From Hyalella azteca (Eukaryota > Arthropoda > Malacostraca > Amphipoda > Hyalellidae): 64,000 nt of DNA. Positions 48,811 to 60,122 of the stretch are shown here, piece after piece. The position numbers were made by a program, and so were the translations under genes. Position 1 is the first letter of the stretch; each line of letters opens with the position of its first letter. The stretch spans positions 1-64,000 of the forward strand of contig NW_025947279.1 of NCBI RefSeq assembly GCF_000764305.2. The letters are read 5' to 3'. Under the pieces are notes generated by a model. It saw only the letters and a program-made list of their open reading frames with translations. It made no database searches and was not told where the DNA came from.

Positions 48811-49982
48811 ATGTTGCTGGATATAAATATAAAAATTGGACTTTCAAAGACACTTTTTAAAAACCTGCTTGAACTATCGGTTTTGAATTCTTTTTTCATG
48901 TTCAATGGGAAATTTTATCAACAGTGTGAGGGTCTTGGCATGGGTCTACCATTAGGGCCAACTTTTGCAAATATTTTTATGTGCCTCCACGAAACAATAT
49001 GGTTAAATGACTGCCCTATTAGCTTTAAACCTGTTTTTTACAAAAGGTATATAGATGACACTTTTTTACTCTTTCGATGCCAATCTCACGTATCTTTATT
49101 TCTAAATTATCTGAATAGTAAACATACGAATATCAAGTTTACCATGGAACCTGAAGTAGAAAACAAATTATCATTTTTAGACTGTTTGTTTCATAGAGAT
49201 GGCAATAGTTTTAAATGTTCTGTTTTTAGAAAGAGTTCATTTTCTGGTTTAGGACTCAGTTTTTACAGTTTCTGTACCTCTAGGTTTAAAATAAATTCTG
49301 TGAAGACATTGTTGTCCCGAGCTTTTAAAGTTTGTTCAAGCTATGTGTTTTTACATGACGAATTTGTATTTCTCAAAGAGTTTTTTCTCAACAACGGCTA
49401 TTCATCCTTTCTTATTGACAAACTCATTTCAAATATTTTATCTAAAAGGTACGACCAACCATCCATCACATTTGGCCCGTCCCTCAGAAAAATTTACCTG
49501 TCCTTTCCTTATTTCGGCCACCAATCCGAACGTATGAAAATTGATATCCAAAGGCTTCTCTCGGAATATTTCATCGGTATAGAGTTCAATATTATTTTGG
49601 TAAATAAATTTACAATAGGTTCTTTTTTCAATTACAAAGATAGACTTCCTTTAGCATCTAGGTCTTCTCTGGTGTATTCTTTCAGTTGTGCACAATGTAC
49701 GTCGGTATGACCGCACGAGCACTTTTCACCAGAGTTGCCGAACATGCTGGAAGAAGTTTCCCTACTGGGCGTCCACTTTCTCAGCCGCCTCATTCATCAG
49801 TCAGACTTCATACAGAACAGTGCCCACTTGCTCCTCCCGTGTCCATCAATCAATTTAAAATTCTTTGTAACGCTAGCAGCCAAACCGATTTACGAATTTT
49901 AGAGTCTCTTTACATCCATAAACTTAAACCTAAATTGAATAACCAATCCAGCTCTTTTCCTCTTTCGATTCTAGGTCAATAG
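48811..49982 (+). pseudogene. Penelope-like RT plus GIY-YIG polyprotein, truncated and frameshifted
   Basis: The first frame encodes about 299 residues of RT: GMGLPLGPTFANIFM (palm), then YIDDTFLLF with the catalytic YIDD at about residues 90-93, and NKLSFLDCLFHRDG. It ends with SFSCAQC before a stop. The second frame, entered at about 49695, encodes the endonuclease: YVGMTARALFTRVAEHAG corresponds to the YIG motif and the conserved Arg and His, and LRILESLYIHKLKP to the Glu-bearing helix. The join CAQC/YVGMT looks like a small deletion that removed the spacing and the GIY part. Known elements need both activities for integration; this copy lacks the RT fingers, so it cannot work. Confidence 0.85.
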
Positions 49983-50051
49983 TTTTCCTTTCTTTCCTTA
50001 TCATTTTCTAAATTTATTTACTAAAATTGATTTCCATGTATTTCCAGATGT

Positions 50052-50124
50052 ATTTTACTAGCTGATGATGGGCATAGCCCGAAACGTTCTGTTTTATTTA
50101 TCTAGGACTTCTATCTAGTAAAAT
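50052..50124 (+). ncRNA. Hammerhead-ribozyme-like motif in the Penelope 3' tail
   Basis: The core box CTGATGA (50062-50068) is followed by a stem-loop GGGC-ATA-GCCC (50070-50080) and GAAA (50081-50084). A long outer stem pairs ATTTTACTAG (50052-50061) with CTAGTAAAAT (50115-50124), and GTTCT (50086-50090) can pair with AGGAC (50104-50108). The order stem I, CTGATGA, stem II, GAAA, stem III is that of a hammerhead. The likely cleavage site after TTC leaves three unpaired bases before stem I, so this copy may be inactive. Confidence 0.55.
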
Positions 50125-50150
50125 GTTTTATGCAACTTTTTTGGTTTTAG

Positions 50151-52189
50151 CCATTATTCTTAAACTGAGAAGAACTCCTCGATATATTGTGAACTAAATG
50201 TCAATCGTAAATATGCTAAGAATGAAATCGACATCAATGATTGTAGGAATATGGTAACTAATTTTCAATTTTTTCCAAGTTGGGATAGTAGTTTACAACC
50301 CTTCGAGCATCTTTGGGATATTGACAGAGTAAATTTTGATTAGATCAGTTCGCCAGTAACATATGAAGATAGTTTATATTCGTTCAGTTAAATGTATCAT
50401 CTCCTTGCTATGATGGTCAACTAGTGAAGCCATTCGTTCTATATTTCTATTCCTACCAATATATTATACGCCTGAATTGCACCATCTATGTATAACTAAC
50501 GTGTTTTTGTTCCATTGCCTTTAACCCGTCGAGCTCGTCCTTGATTTGAGAGATAAACAAGCATATAAAAGAGCATTTATCCTTTACAGAACCTCATATA
50601 TCATCGTTTTCATCCCGTCACTCGATCGCTGTCACTTTTACACTAAACCAAATCATAAACTTCATAACCACTTGCGATCCCTACCAATAGAATAAAAATT
50701 GAAAAATGCCATTAGCTCTCGACTGACCAACGCAAAAATGTTCGCACGACTTTAAATTACTCGAGAATTCACTGCATTCGAATGGGCCATACAATCCCTG
50801 ACCGTGACTGCCCAAACGTGTCTGATGACGCCACGGAAATAGAGAAGCTGACGTCCGAGAAAACTACTGAAACACCAATTAAAATAAAATAAGTATACAG
50901 TACTTCCTGATAAAACGTATATAACTTACAGGACGAAACATATTGTTTTTGTTAGACAACTGGACGAAGACGTCGGGAGCAGCACTGTCACTGATACCAA
51001 ATATGAAAACACATTACTACAAGCACTAGCACGCATAAAAAAACTTTGTCTGAATCAAACACCACTCACACGTCACGAATATCATACCATTAAACACAGC
51101 AATAGCTTAACGAATACTCACAAACGCTTTTTTCAGTGTATCGCACTAAAATTACACCACCACGTTGTGAACATGAAATCTACACCCTACTTCTGATCTG
51201 CAAACAGGGCTACGCAATAGAAGACTCACCAGAACACAAAAAAATATTCACTACACAGATCTGTCTGAATGCGCCACTAAAGATCACAGGTACACCTAAT
51301 GCACCAACAGAGACAAAAATGATCTAACTGCCACATGCAATAATTTTGTAGGGGCTAGAGCACACACTAAAAACTAAATGCACTTCACTGAGCAATCAAT
51401 CTAACATACAATAAAGGCCCTTCAGCGTAGCGTAGCCTAACGCGAATTCACCAACCGCAATCATAAATTATAACCGTACAATAGGTATATTATTAGTAAT
51501 AATAGGTATAATAATACCATATATTCATGATAAAATTGCCAGAAAGCTAGCAGGAACAAAACGTATCAGATGCATGGAATTTTTCTAGTTTTTTTTAGCC
51601 TAAGATCTTGTATGAGCATCAGCTGAGGTGATTTTATATACAAACAATGGTACGCATTGTTAACGATTTCTTATCCAATTGCCAGCTTAATTTTTAAACA
51701 AGTACTCTGAATGCGTCGCTAAAAAACCCTAACGAGGCAAACAAAATGATACGAAGTAAGCATTTCAGTTTTTCATAAACGACGGAAAAACACTATGAAA
51801 AAGAATATTTGTGCTGATCTGTGCTAACCAAAATTTCGTTTGTTTCATCAAACTATGTGTTAGATGTTTGATTCGTTTCATCCAACTTTTAACTTTTACC
51901 TACGTACAGGAAAAATTCTCCCAATTCTTAAAAAAAGTATTTATAAATATTTTTGAACAGAAAGCCTAACGCCTTATTTTTATTACGTTGTTCACGGTTG
52001 GTAATGAGTTAATTCACTTTGCAACGATCTTCTTCGATATAAAATTGGCCGTTAAACAATATAAATAAATGATCGTAAACCTGGCGCCGCAACAAAAATG
52101 TCTCTAAATTATGCAGAAAGAGCGTTTACTCTTCCAAATTTAATTTGAAATAATATACGTTTAAAAATTACTTTTTAAAGACAACACTT
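50151..52189. other. Gene-free stretch
   Basis: No exon, RNA gene or repeat was recognised in about 2 kb. Confidence 0.4.
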
Positions 52190-52745
52190 CCAAAGAATCC
52201 AGTGTCTCCAACCTTACAGATGTACAATGAATTTCTCATTTAATTTTCGAATATTAAAAAATTAATTTTTCTATTTTTTAATATATAAAATTTTTTTAAT
52301 ATATATTTTTTTCAAAATTATTTATTCTGTTAATTGATTTATGCCTTGCCTCTGACTTCACACAAGTGTGCAAAATTTCAGATCAATTAGACAGGTAAAA
52401 GTGTTTAAAATATCAGTTATAAGATTTGTAGCTGACAAAATTATTTTATCAATTTTTTTAATTTTGAAAAAAAAAATTTAATTTTTGAAATCATTTATTT
52501 TTACATTTGATTCATGCATTGTCTCCAACTTTACACAAGTGTGCAAAATTTCAGATCGCTAGGATAAGTAGAATAGTATTAAATTTCGATTACAAGATTT
52601 GTAGCAGACAAACAAACAAGAAATAATGTTGAAAAAATTTTCTTTTTTAAATTTTTAAAATCATTTATTTTGTCATTTGATTCATGCATTGTCTCCAATT
52701 TTACACAAGTGTGCAAAATTCAGATCGATAGGATAAGTAGAAGTT
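52190..52745. repeat. Diverged tandem repeat of about 170 bp
   Basis: The block cacaagtgtgcaaaattt starts at 52361, 52534 and 52704, each after ttgattcatgcattgtctcc or a variant and before cagatcgataggataagtag. A weaker unit starts near 52202. Poly-A/T rich spacers separate the blocks. Confidence 0.7.
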
Positions 52746-53199
52746 TATTAAACTTTGATTTGAAACAAACAACAAGAAGTGAAGTTAAAGAGAAGTGTTG
52801 TAAAAACCAGAATTTCAACTGCCTACCACATATTCAAGGCTAACGTTATTTCATTCAATCTAGAAACTTTGGAGCTTGTGAAAAGTTTCAGTGGCAATGA
52901 ATTTTTCTGGCGAATATTTTCAACTTTATTTTCATCCGTCGATGATGCAAATATAGGTTGGCGTCAAGTTCAACTATATTTACTGACATTATTTCGGTCA
53001 CTCAGTAGCGCGTTTACTTTGCGTGTTTATTTTATTAAATAAAATAAAATTTCCATTTGTATAAAAGGCTTCTTGAGTGAAGCACCTGCATTACCTGTGC
53101 ACGCATCTTTTTATTGATAAGATGGAGGGTAAAGACACATTGAGAGCAAACAGTAGAAAGGCCCGGTGATTGATTTAAATTGAATTTAACACTATTTTT
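52746..53199. other. Gene-free stretch
   Basis: A frame at 52779-53042 is open but has no splice context or motif; not called. Confidence 0.4.
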
Positions 53200-53350
53200 A
53201 GTGCATTTTCTCATTTATGAAAAAAGGCGCTATTGTGCTCGCCATATTCGTCTGCCCGTCTGTCTGTCCGTCTGTGACTTCACGTTTTCGTCGACGAGAA
53301 AATGCCCTCTCATTCACTCACTGCAGTGAGTTCTGAGTTATATTTTTTAT
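53200..53350. repeat. Short dispersed palindromic repeat, copy d, inverted
   Basis: Reverse order: gtgcattttctcatttatga, a GTCTGTCCGTC microsatellite, cgtcgacgagaaaatgc, ctcactgcagtgag and ttatattttttat. It matches copies a-c on the other strand. Confidence 0.85.
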
Positions 53351-54411
53351 ATAAATGCATCATCGCGTGTGCTAAAGCAGTAGTTTATGAGCACATATAC
53401 TAATTGATTTTCTCAATGTAATTCCCATTCCAATAATGCATCCGGCTGTCGTTCGCCAATCTCCCAACTCCAATTAAAATGTCGAACAGTATCGACTTTC
53501 AATATTTGTTCGTGTTTCTCTTGTCCATTGGTAAAAGTCTGGAGCTTATTTTTTAACTGTGCTTAAACAGAATTATCTAAAAGTTTATATGACGTGATCG
53601 CCTAGCCCTAAATAATTTTGCAGACCACCACTGAATTTGTGTTTTTTAAGCATCTTGAATATTAGAAAATGTTTGCATTTATACTGATTTCTAAGCTGTA
53701 TTTTATTTGTCGTATTTTCGTGTCCAGACGTTCAATTAATTAAAAAACTAACGAATATATTCTCGGTAATTTTCTAGCATCATTCAGAGATTTTGGTACT
53801 AGTTTGAGCAGAAAACTTATTCATGAAGTGCAAAATCGTTTAGTGACTTTACCTAAAAATTAAAATTATGTAAAACTTAATGAACAGGCAAGGTTATTGA
53901 AAGACGTTTGTAGGAAAAATTGTACTGACGAAGGCCTTAAGTTACACACTGTACAGAAATGATCGCTTGTTCAATAAACATATCTTAGCAAGTAATTCAA
54001 CAACAATAAATAAGCATAACAATCATTGGAGAGCAGGGCAGATGAACGTCTGCTTAGAGTAGAGAGGGAAATAATGCCTCGCTAAGCAGATCGTCAGAGC
54101 CGCGCTCAAAAGCCAGTATTTCCGGTCAGGGCACCAAAAGTTGAACATTATCTACTGGAAAGAAGGTTGGACGTAAAGTATGCGTCTGTTGCTGCTTGTG
54201 GGTCACCAATAATCCCAAAGACATAAAAATTTACATACAATTAATGGGTGAACATTTCAAATTGATTATTATTGGCAAAAATCTTCAGTAAAAGTGAATA
54301 TATCATTTTAATCAAGAAAAAATTTCAGGTCGTGGTCACTTGTAGCCAAAATAAAATAATAAGTGAAATAAATGAAAATATTGCAATTCCACGGACGGAA
54401 AATTTGGGGGA
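53351..54411. other. Gene-free stretch downstream of family gene 5
   Basis: Nothing recognised. Confidence 0.4.
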
Positions 54412-55810
54412 CTATGTACATTTCGCCGGAAACTGGACACCAGGAAGGGAACACTGGAATGACACTGAGAATTTGGTGGCAGCGTTGGTGGATGTGGCAG
54501 TGACGATGAAGGTGGAGGAGACCTGGGTCCACAACGTCACTTGCAGCTTAGCGTCACCGCCGTCGACGTTGCTTTCATTCTCAACGACGTCGGAGATGGA
54601 CCCGTCGAGAGTCGAATCACTTTTAGAGCTGAAAATTAAAATTAAAATTTCAAATGCTCAAAATTTGGGAAAATTTTATTTCATTATCACGGTATAATTT
54701 TTTTGTAAGAGTATACATTTTGATATACTCATCTAGATCGCTCAAGTATCAGCCATCCATTTCATGATGAAAAGAAGGTATCAGAAGTAAGGTTTCGTAA
54801 ATTAAAAAAAGTTTCTGGGATCATCTATATTGCGCAGGTAAGATATTATAATCGACCTCAATTATTGCTCGACTGTAATTTCCTCTGAGATTATCTTGAC
54901 ATACCTTGCATCATGGACGCTGAGTCCTTTGACGGATCTTCTTCTTCGACCGCCCCCACAAATCGCAGCATTGACTGTCAACGCGCAAGTCGATGGAACT
55001 ACCGTTGTTGTAGTGCTTAAAATGATGGCCGTCTGCGTGACTCTGGCAGCGATGAGGCGCAGATCTTCATCGGCACGATCTGCTGGTGTCCGGTAGAAGA
55101 TACAGGAAGGGTCAAATTTGCACGACTACTAACAGGTTTTGTTTAAGGACCGCAATAAATTTGCTCATATATAACAGCAGCTTTGTAATAACTATGGGAG
55201 TGAAAACATAAATTCTCATTCTATAACTTTAGTATTGTAAAAAATGAATAAATTTTCTATTGCTTCGTAGATAAGTGAGTAGCTAAATGTTAGCTGCCAG
55301 AGCCCACGCTAAAATAATTGTAGGTGTCGTCAAGTTTGAATAAGCATGATAAACGGATTTTATTTCCATATAAACCAGTAAGAACTTTTCGTGATCAGGC
55401 ATTGCAAAAGAGTGTAAAATGATTCTTCTATTTTAATTGTGCAAATGCATGTTGAGTTTCACCATCTTTATATAAATCAACCTAACGACAAGGGCAGAAC
55501 AGGTAGTTTTGAGATGTTTTTAACTATATCATAGATGAAAAAAATCAACAAATTCTGATATAGAAAAAAATAAAAGTGAAATTTTTTAATACAATTATTT
55601 TTTTCGGTTACAAATGAGGAAAATATAAACTCTCGAGCACTTATTACAATTGGGAAACGAGCGACTTGATTTCGTTAGCGGTTACCTGCAAAATAGACTA
55701 AGCACAGACTAAGCATTTATTTTAAAGTCGATTGCTTTACCTTGTGCCTTAACTGATGAAGCAAAGGCGAGCAGCAGGGCCACGCACAGACACTTCATGA
55801 CTGAATGCAT
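54412..55810 (-). CDS. Secreted two-module Cys/Thr-rich protein, family gene 5
   Basis: Minus-strand exons A 55810-55741, B 55079-54905 and C 54628-54412 join in phases 1 and 2 to give 153 residues. Donors are gtaaag and gtatgt; acceptors are ccagcag and attttcag. The signal peptide MHSVMKCLCVALLLAFASSV continues KA, with Gln next. Module 1 is R31-x23-C55-x8-C64, then GGGRRRRS, a strong furin-type site. Module 2 is W115-x25-C141-x10-C152, then one residue. The region between R71 and W115 is acidic (VVENESNVDG), as in the other copies. A non-coding leader exon is likely: acceptor gacag at 55821 and a TATA box at 56361. Function unknown. Confidence 0.87.
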
Positions 55811-56312
55811 GTCGAATGTCCTGTCGATTGAACGATGTCTCAATATTGTAAACAATACGCAAAAATATGCGAATTTTGTTAAAGGTTGTTGATTTTTTAT
55901 GTGAATAAATTTTTCCCTATTTCATTCATACATCAGACCGTTGCTCGATATCACCGCTGAACTATCGTTAAAAAAGAACTGAATAATATTCCATCATCAT
56001 TTGCATTCATACAGGTACATTAAATGTCGCTCGGAAATGATTCTTCCTTTCATGTATTTTCAGGAATTCAAATTTGCAAGAAATTTTGATTACCAAACCA
56101 CTTAGATACATATAGAATTTCATGATTCAGCATGTTATTCTTCAATTACTTAGTCTCTTTGCTTCCATTAAGATATTACGGAAATATATTTACTTACAAT
56201 TACAATTCACGTACCAGTCTAATTATTAGACAAATTATTAATTATCATTAAGCTTCAGACTTTACTGATCGTCGGCTAAATTCTCACTAGACCGAAAGTC
56301 TTGTAGCTTACC
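55811..56312. other. Leader intron of family gene 5
   Basis: Bounded on the minus strand by gtaagc (56312) and tcaatcgacag (55821). No other feature. Confidence 0.45.
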
Positions 56313-56368
56313 TCAAGCAGCGGTGAAATCGCAGTGTGTTGGTTGCTCAGCGGTCTTACCTTTTATAA
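56313..56368 (-). promoter_or_regulatory. TATA box and short leader exon of family gene 5
   Basis: On the minus strand TATAAAAG (56368-56361) is followed about 50 bases later by the donor TTGAG/gtaagc (exon end 56313). A start site about 25-30 bases after the TATA would give a leader exon of roughly 25 bases ending there, which could splice to the acceptor in front of the start codon at 55810. Confidence 0.5.
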
Positions 56369-58079
56369 GAACTCGGAAGCGCGATGAATTCGTGAATACC
56401 TAATATCAATGCGGAGAAACCTTTTGATGCGAGTTTTTGCAACGTTTTCCTTCAGCAAAATTATGGACAAGGAAAGTATTCTATACCTCCTGATCCTCAG
56501 CGACGGCGCAGCAATTCCACCGTATCAGCTGCGGGCGTAGAATTTGAGACAGGCAAGACGTGACTTAATCTTTTGCCTGACTTCATCGCATTATTATTAG
56601 AAATTATCAAAACTGCGAACTATTAATAAATTTTAAATTTCACACTTGACGAGGATCGTTTAAATCAATAAAAAAACCTGTTTGACAAATTTTTGCCGAT
56701 GGTTCGATAAGATAAAGAGAAATTTTGAATCAATCTTTGCACTTGAATGTAGTAAGCTAATGAAGAAGCAGGAAAACAATCAATAAGACATTACTTCAAG
56801 GCTGATCATAACTGCACAGTCTTGAATTTGGTCGCAATTACATTTGTCATGTACGTTTATTTTATACAAAAAATTATTATTTGTGTAATTGACGAAGGCA
56901 AATGCCTCACAAAATTTGAACGGATTGGCTTGGGAAGTGTTTAGTTAATTTTAATGTATGTGATAGACTTCTCTAAACTTTCACTAAAAATTGCACCAAT
57001 ACAACGTTTAATACTTTTGCAGAAAAACAGTTTGTAACTAGTAACAATTAAACACAAATCCACATGTTTTCTGGCTTCATTCTTGAATTGCGCATCTACC
57101 AGCTACTCAAAAATGATTACACATGTTAGAAAACGCCCACCGGTTCATATTAGAGACACCTTTTTAGGCCTCTTCCAACCACGGTTGTTCTTTCTGTCGT
57201 AACGTTATTAATACAACACCGTATCAAACTTATAACTCTGGAATTGTACGAAGAGACTGAAAATTATTTGCATATAGCCATGTTCAATATGGCGCCTCTG
57301 TTGGTCTCTTCCATTAAGCAAGTAACTCTATCTCACACCAAGTTTGATTTAGTAATACAATCAATTATAGTAGTGTATTATGCTACACTTAAATAGTTCT
57401 TGACGCTGTGCTCGTACTTTATTCCACATTGATTTTGATTTTTTACTGACTGACGCTAATTCTGATCATTGCGACGTGCAAGATTTACCAATTCGATCTT
57501 TAAAAACTCATAATAAATTCTGGTTCGTAAAAACTGAAACAATTTTATGCATCTCTAGAAGCTGCCATCAAAGCATAAACTAGTTTACTACAACTGTAAA
57601 AATAATATTCCGATGCCGCCATGCAATGTTTTCTGGAAATATGTAGAAGTAGCCGCTGCAGGCTTTTTTGGTTTGAACCGTTAAAGCAGAGCCTCAAATA
57701 TTAAGTAGAGCCTATGTTAATTGAAACAACATACATCCACTATACGGCGGAATGGCAACGGTAATTGGCTGATAATGTAAAATGAAGCAACGTTGTTTTG
57801 CTACAATTTAATATGACGCCATATCAGTAATAGCTTGAATAGTGTTGATTATAGTTTTTCTTTTTGCATTGAAATCTTGTCAACAAAAACATTTGTTTTG
57901 AAATTGAGGCAAATTCAGAACACAACATTTGCAAAAGTTTATCGCACAATACTCTATCTGTTGTTCGGTTTCTAGCGTCAGCGCCCTGCAAATTGTAGAA
58001 AGAATCTTCCCATCTATTTTTTGATATAGTGTCGTGGGTATAGAAGCAAATAAATGCTGAATAAATATAATAATGAAAA
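56369..58079. other. Gene-free stretch
   Basis: About 1.7 kb with no exon, RNA gene or repeat that I can support. Confidence 0.4.
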
Positions 58080-58199
58080 CTATAATAAATAAACGATAAA
58101 TACAAGAAATCTAAATAGAAATAAACCGAGTTTTTCTAACTATAATAAATAAACGATAAATACAAGAAATCAAAATCGAAATAAACCGAGCTTTTCCCA
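58080..58199. repeat. Exact-period 60-bp tandem duplication
   Basis: ctataataaataaacgataa and the following 40 bases occur at 58080 and again at 58140, with about seven differences. AT-rich and non-coding. Confidence 0.9.
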
Positions 58200-58608
58200 A
58201 TGTTCAACATTCGGATTGGAGATTCGGATTCAGGCTGCGCGGCCTATATGAAATGTAAAAACAAACTCTAATTTAGGACAAGTAATAATGAGCTAAACGC
58301 TGAATATGGAACCGAACACTACACACATGATTAAATAACGCAAACACATATAACTGTGAATTCACGGTAATTTCAGAAGCACCACTGAATTTTCAGGCAC
58401 ATTATACTCAAATATCACCAAAAATAATGCAACCACTAACCTCAGTGGTGGATCACGCAATGAAGATAAATAAGAAAACATTTATTGGCAAAGTCATATC
58501 GGTGGCGAATCAAAACTAAATGACAAATTTCACGAATCCTATTGCAATCCCTAACAATAGTACAAACATACATGCCTACCTTGTCATAAGACTTGTGATT
58601 CCAATTAA

Positions 58609-58676
58609 GAAAAATTTAGATCAGTACTCATTGCAGTGAGTGACAGAGAGCGCATTTTCTCGTCCGTCTGTCCGTG
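58609..58676. repeat. Short dispersed palindromic repeat, copy e, truncated
   Basis: tcagtactcattgcagtgag with gacagagagcgcattttctc and a short GTCTGTCCGTG remnant. The right half is missing and one base of the palindrome is changed. Confidence 0.8.
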
Positions 58677-58868
58677 AAGAGGCGCTAGAGACAGGCCTAA
58701 AATTATGGATAAGTGATTATGACCTATAAGGTTTTCTGAGAAGGTTGGAATCAGGAGGATTGTGCATTGCATGGGGAAAGCTGAAATACTCAAATATAAA
58801 AGAGAACAACACGAATTTTCATTGAAACCACTCTTTTTGTCGTCGCAATGGTTGGAACATCGCCAGCA

Positions 58869-59121
58869 GGGTGGCCCAGTGGTTACAGTTCAGGGTACCA
58901 TTATTGGCGCAGAGAGGCGCGGGTTCGATCCCAGCTCTGTGCGCCAGTTTCTTGTCAGAATCGGCAAGGAGGCCGGGCGGTTGAGCACAGCAAAATTGGA
59001 GCAGTGAGTTGCGCGTTCGAGACCGCAAAATACTGTGAATTTTCTGCGATGTTAAGAATCGGCGACAGGCCTACGGCCTAATAAACGCTGAAACCGCTAC
59101 TAGTACTACTACTACTATCAT
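58869..59121 (+). mobile_element. tRNA-derived SINE
   Basis: The head carries an RNA polymerase III A box (TGGCCCAGTGG, 58872-58882) and B box (GGTTCGATCCC, 58922-58932) at tRNA-like spacing. The body is unrelated to tRNA (ggcaaggaggccgggcggtt, ggcgacaggcctacggccta). The 3' end is a TAC/ACT triplet tail (tagtactactactactatca). No cloverleaf is complete, so it is a SINE and not a tRNA gene. Its partner LINE is not visible. Confidence 0.75.
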
Positions 59122-59713
59122 AGTGTGCCCCTACCAAAAGAAAAATTAAGGGTGCATGTCGCATCGATGATTATTGGTGGCGATGGTAGATTATATGTGA
59201 CGTAACGAGGGGTGGCCACTGTCCACATCTGGCAAAAATTTACAGTAAAAAAAAAACAAGAATCGAAAGGTTGGCGGGCGTTGCAGGCCAGGTTATCGGT
59301 CTGTGCAGCAAGCATTGATGTTATACAAGTACTATACTTCCTATACGGGTTACCATTGCTTGGGCGTTCTCCCTCTCCTACGCATTTCAATAGAATAGTT
59401 ATTCTCATTGCTTAAATTGTATGATAAAACATATTTAAAACAACCACAAGAGACTTTAATTAAGATTTTGGCCGAATCTAGAAAGTTTTGCCAATTGACT
59501 TGCTTGTAAATTATTGGTGGAAATAAATTGTTAGAGCTACAAAACTGCAACTCTATGTATTATATCAATGTCATCTCAGCGTGTGATTAAAAATCGGTTC
59601 CTGTTATATTAACGAATCATTGCAACTGTTATAGAAATAAAGGCCTTCATCGAGGTATCGATTCCGTTTTGATAAACTGTAGTTTCTCTGCCATAGCGAA
59701 TAAAAAAAATATT
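59122..59713. other. Gene-free stretch
   Basis: No exon was recognised. Confidence 0.4.
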
Positions 59714-59860
59714 TTTAGCGCATTTTCTCATTTATAAATAAAATGTACTATTGTGCTCGCCCTGTCCGGTTGTCTGTCCGTCCGTGACTTCATGTTTTCG
59801 TCGACGAGAAAATGCGCTCTCTGTGACTCACTGCAGTGAGTACTGAGTTTATATTTTTTC
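59714..59860. repeat. Short dispersed palindromic repeat, copy f, inverted
   Basis: tagcgcattttctcatttat, a GTCTGTCCGTCC stretch, cgtcgacgagaaaatgcgct, actcactgcagtgagtactg and atattttttc, the reverse of copies a-c. Confidence 0.85.
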
Positions 59861-60122
59861 TTACATGAGGTTTAGTTCTTAGGCAGAATTCAGCCTCAGG
59901 CACCTCAGTTTTACAGGCGTTAAATTAAATAAAAGACATGCTTGCAGTATTTATTGAACAATATTGATCAGGAATGATAATTGATTAAAAATATAATTTT
60001 TGCTAAAGAACTAGTAACAATCCAGAGTGCAAATACTCACTGTTTACCTGGCAATCAAAATGTTCGGGATGAATTGCTAGGTAATATATTGTCAGTTCTT
60101 CCGTGGTTTACACCAAGTCTGT

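Larger units (their letters stand above)
48811..50150 (+). mobile_element. Penelope-like retroelement, 5'-truncated
   Basis: A reverse transcriptase frame (48811-49710) is followed by a GIY-YIG endonuclease region in another frame (to 49982) and a 3' tail with a hammerhead-like motif (50052-50124). RT followed by GIY-YIG is the diagnostic order of canonical Penelope-like elements, and hammerhead motifs are known from their terminal repeats. The N-terminal part of the RT is missing, so this is a dead, truncated copy between family genes 4 and 5. Confidence 0.85.

Noticed and set aside
54272..54697. 141-codon plus-strand frame
   Set aside because: It is antisense to exon C of family gene 5, which has signals and six paralogues.
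58872..58945. A tRNA gene
   Set aside because: A and B boxes are present, but no full cloverleaf or acceptor stem pairs, and the sequence continues into a SINE body and tail.
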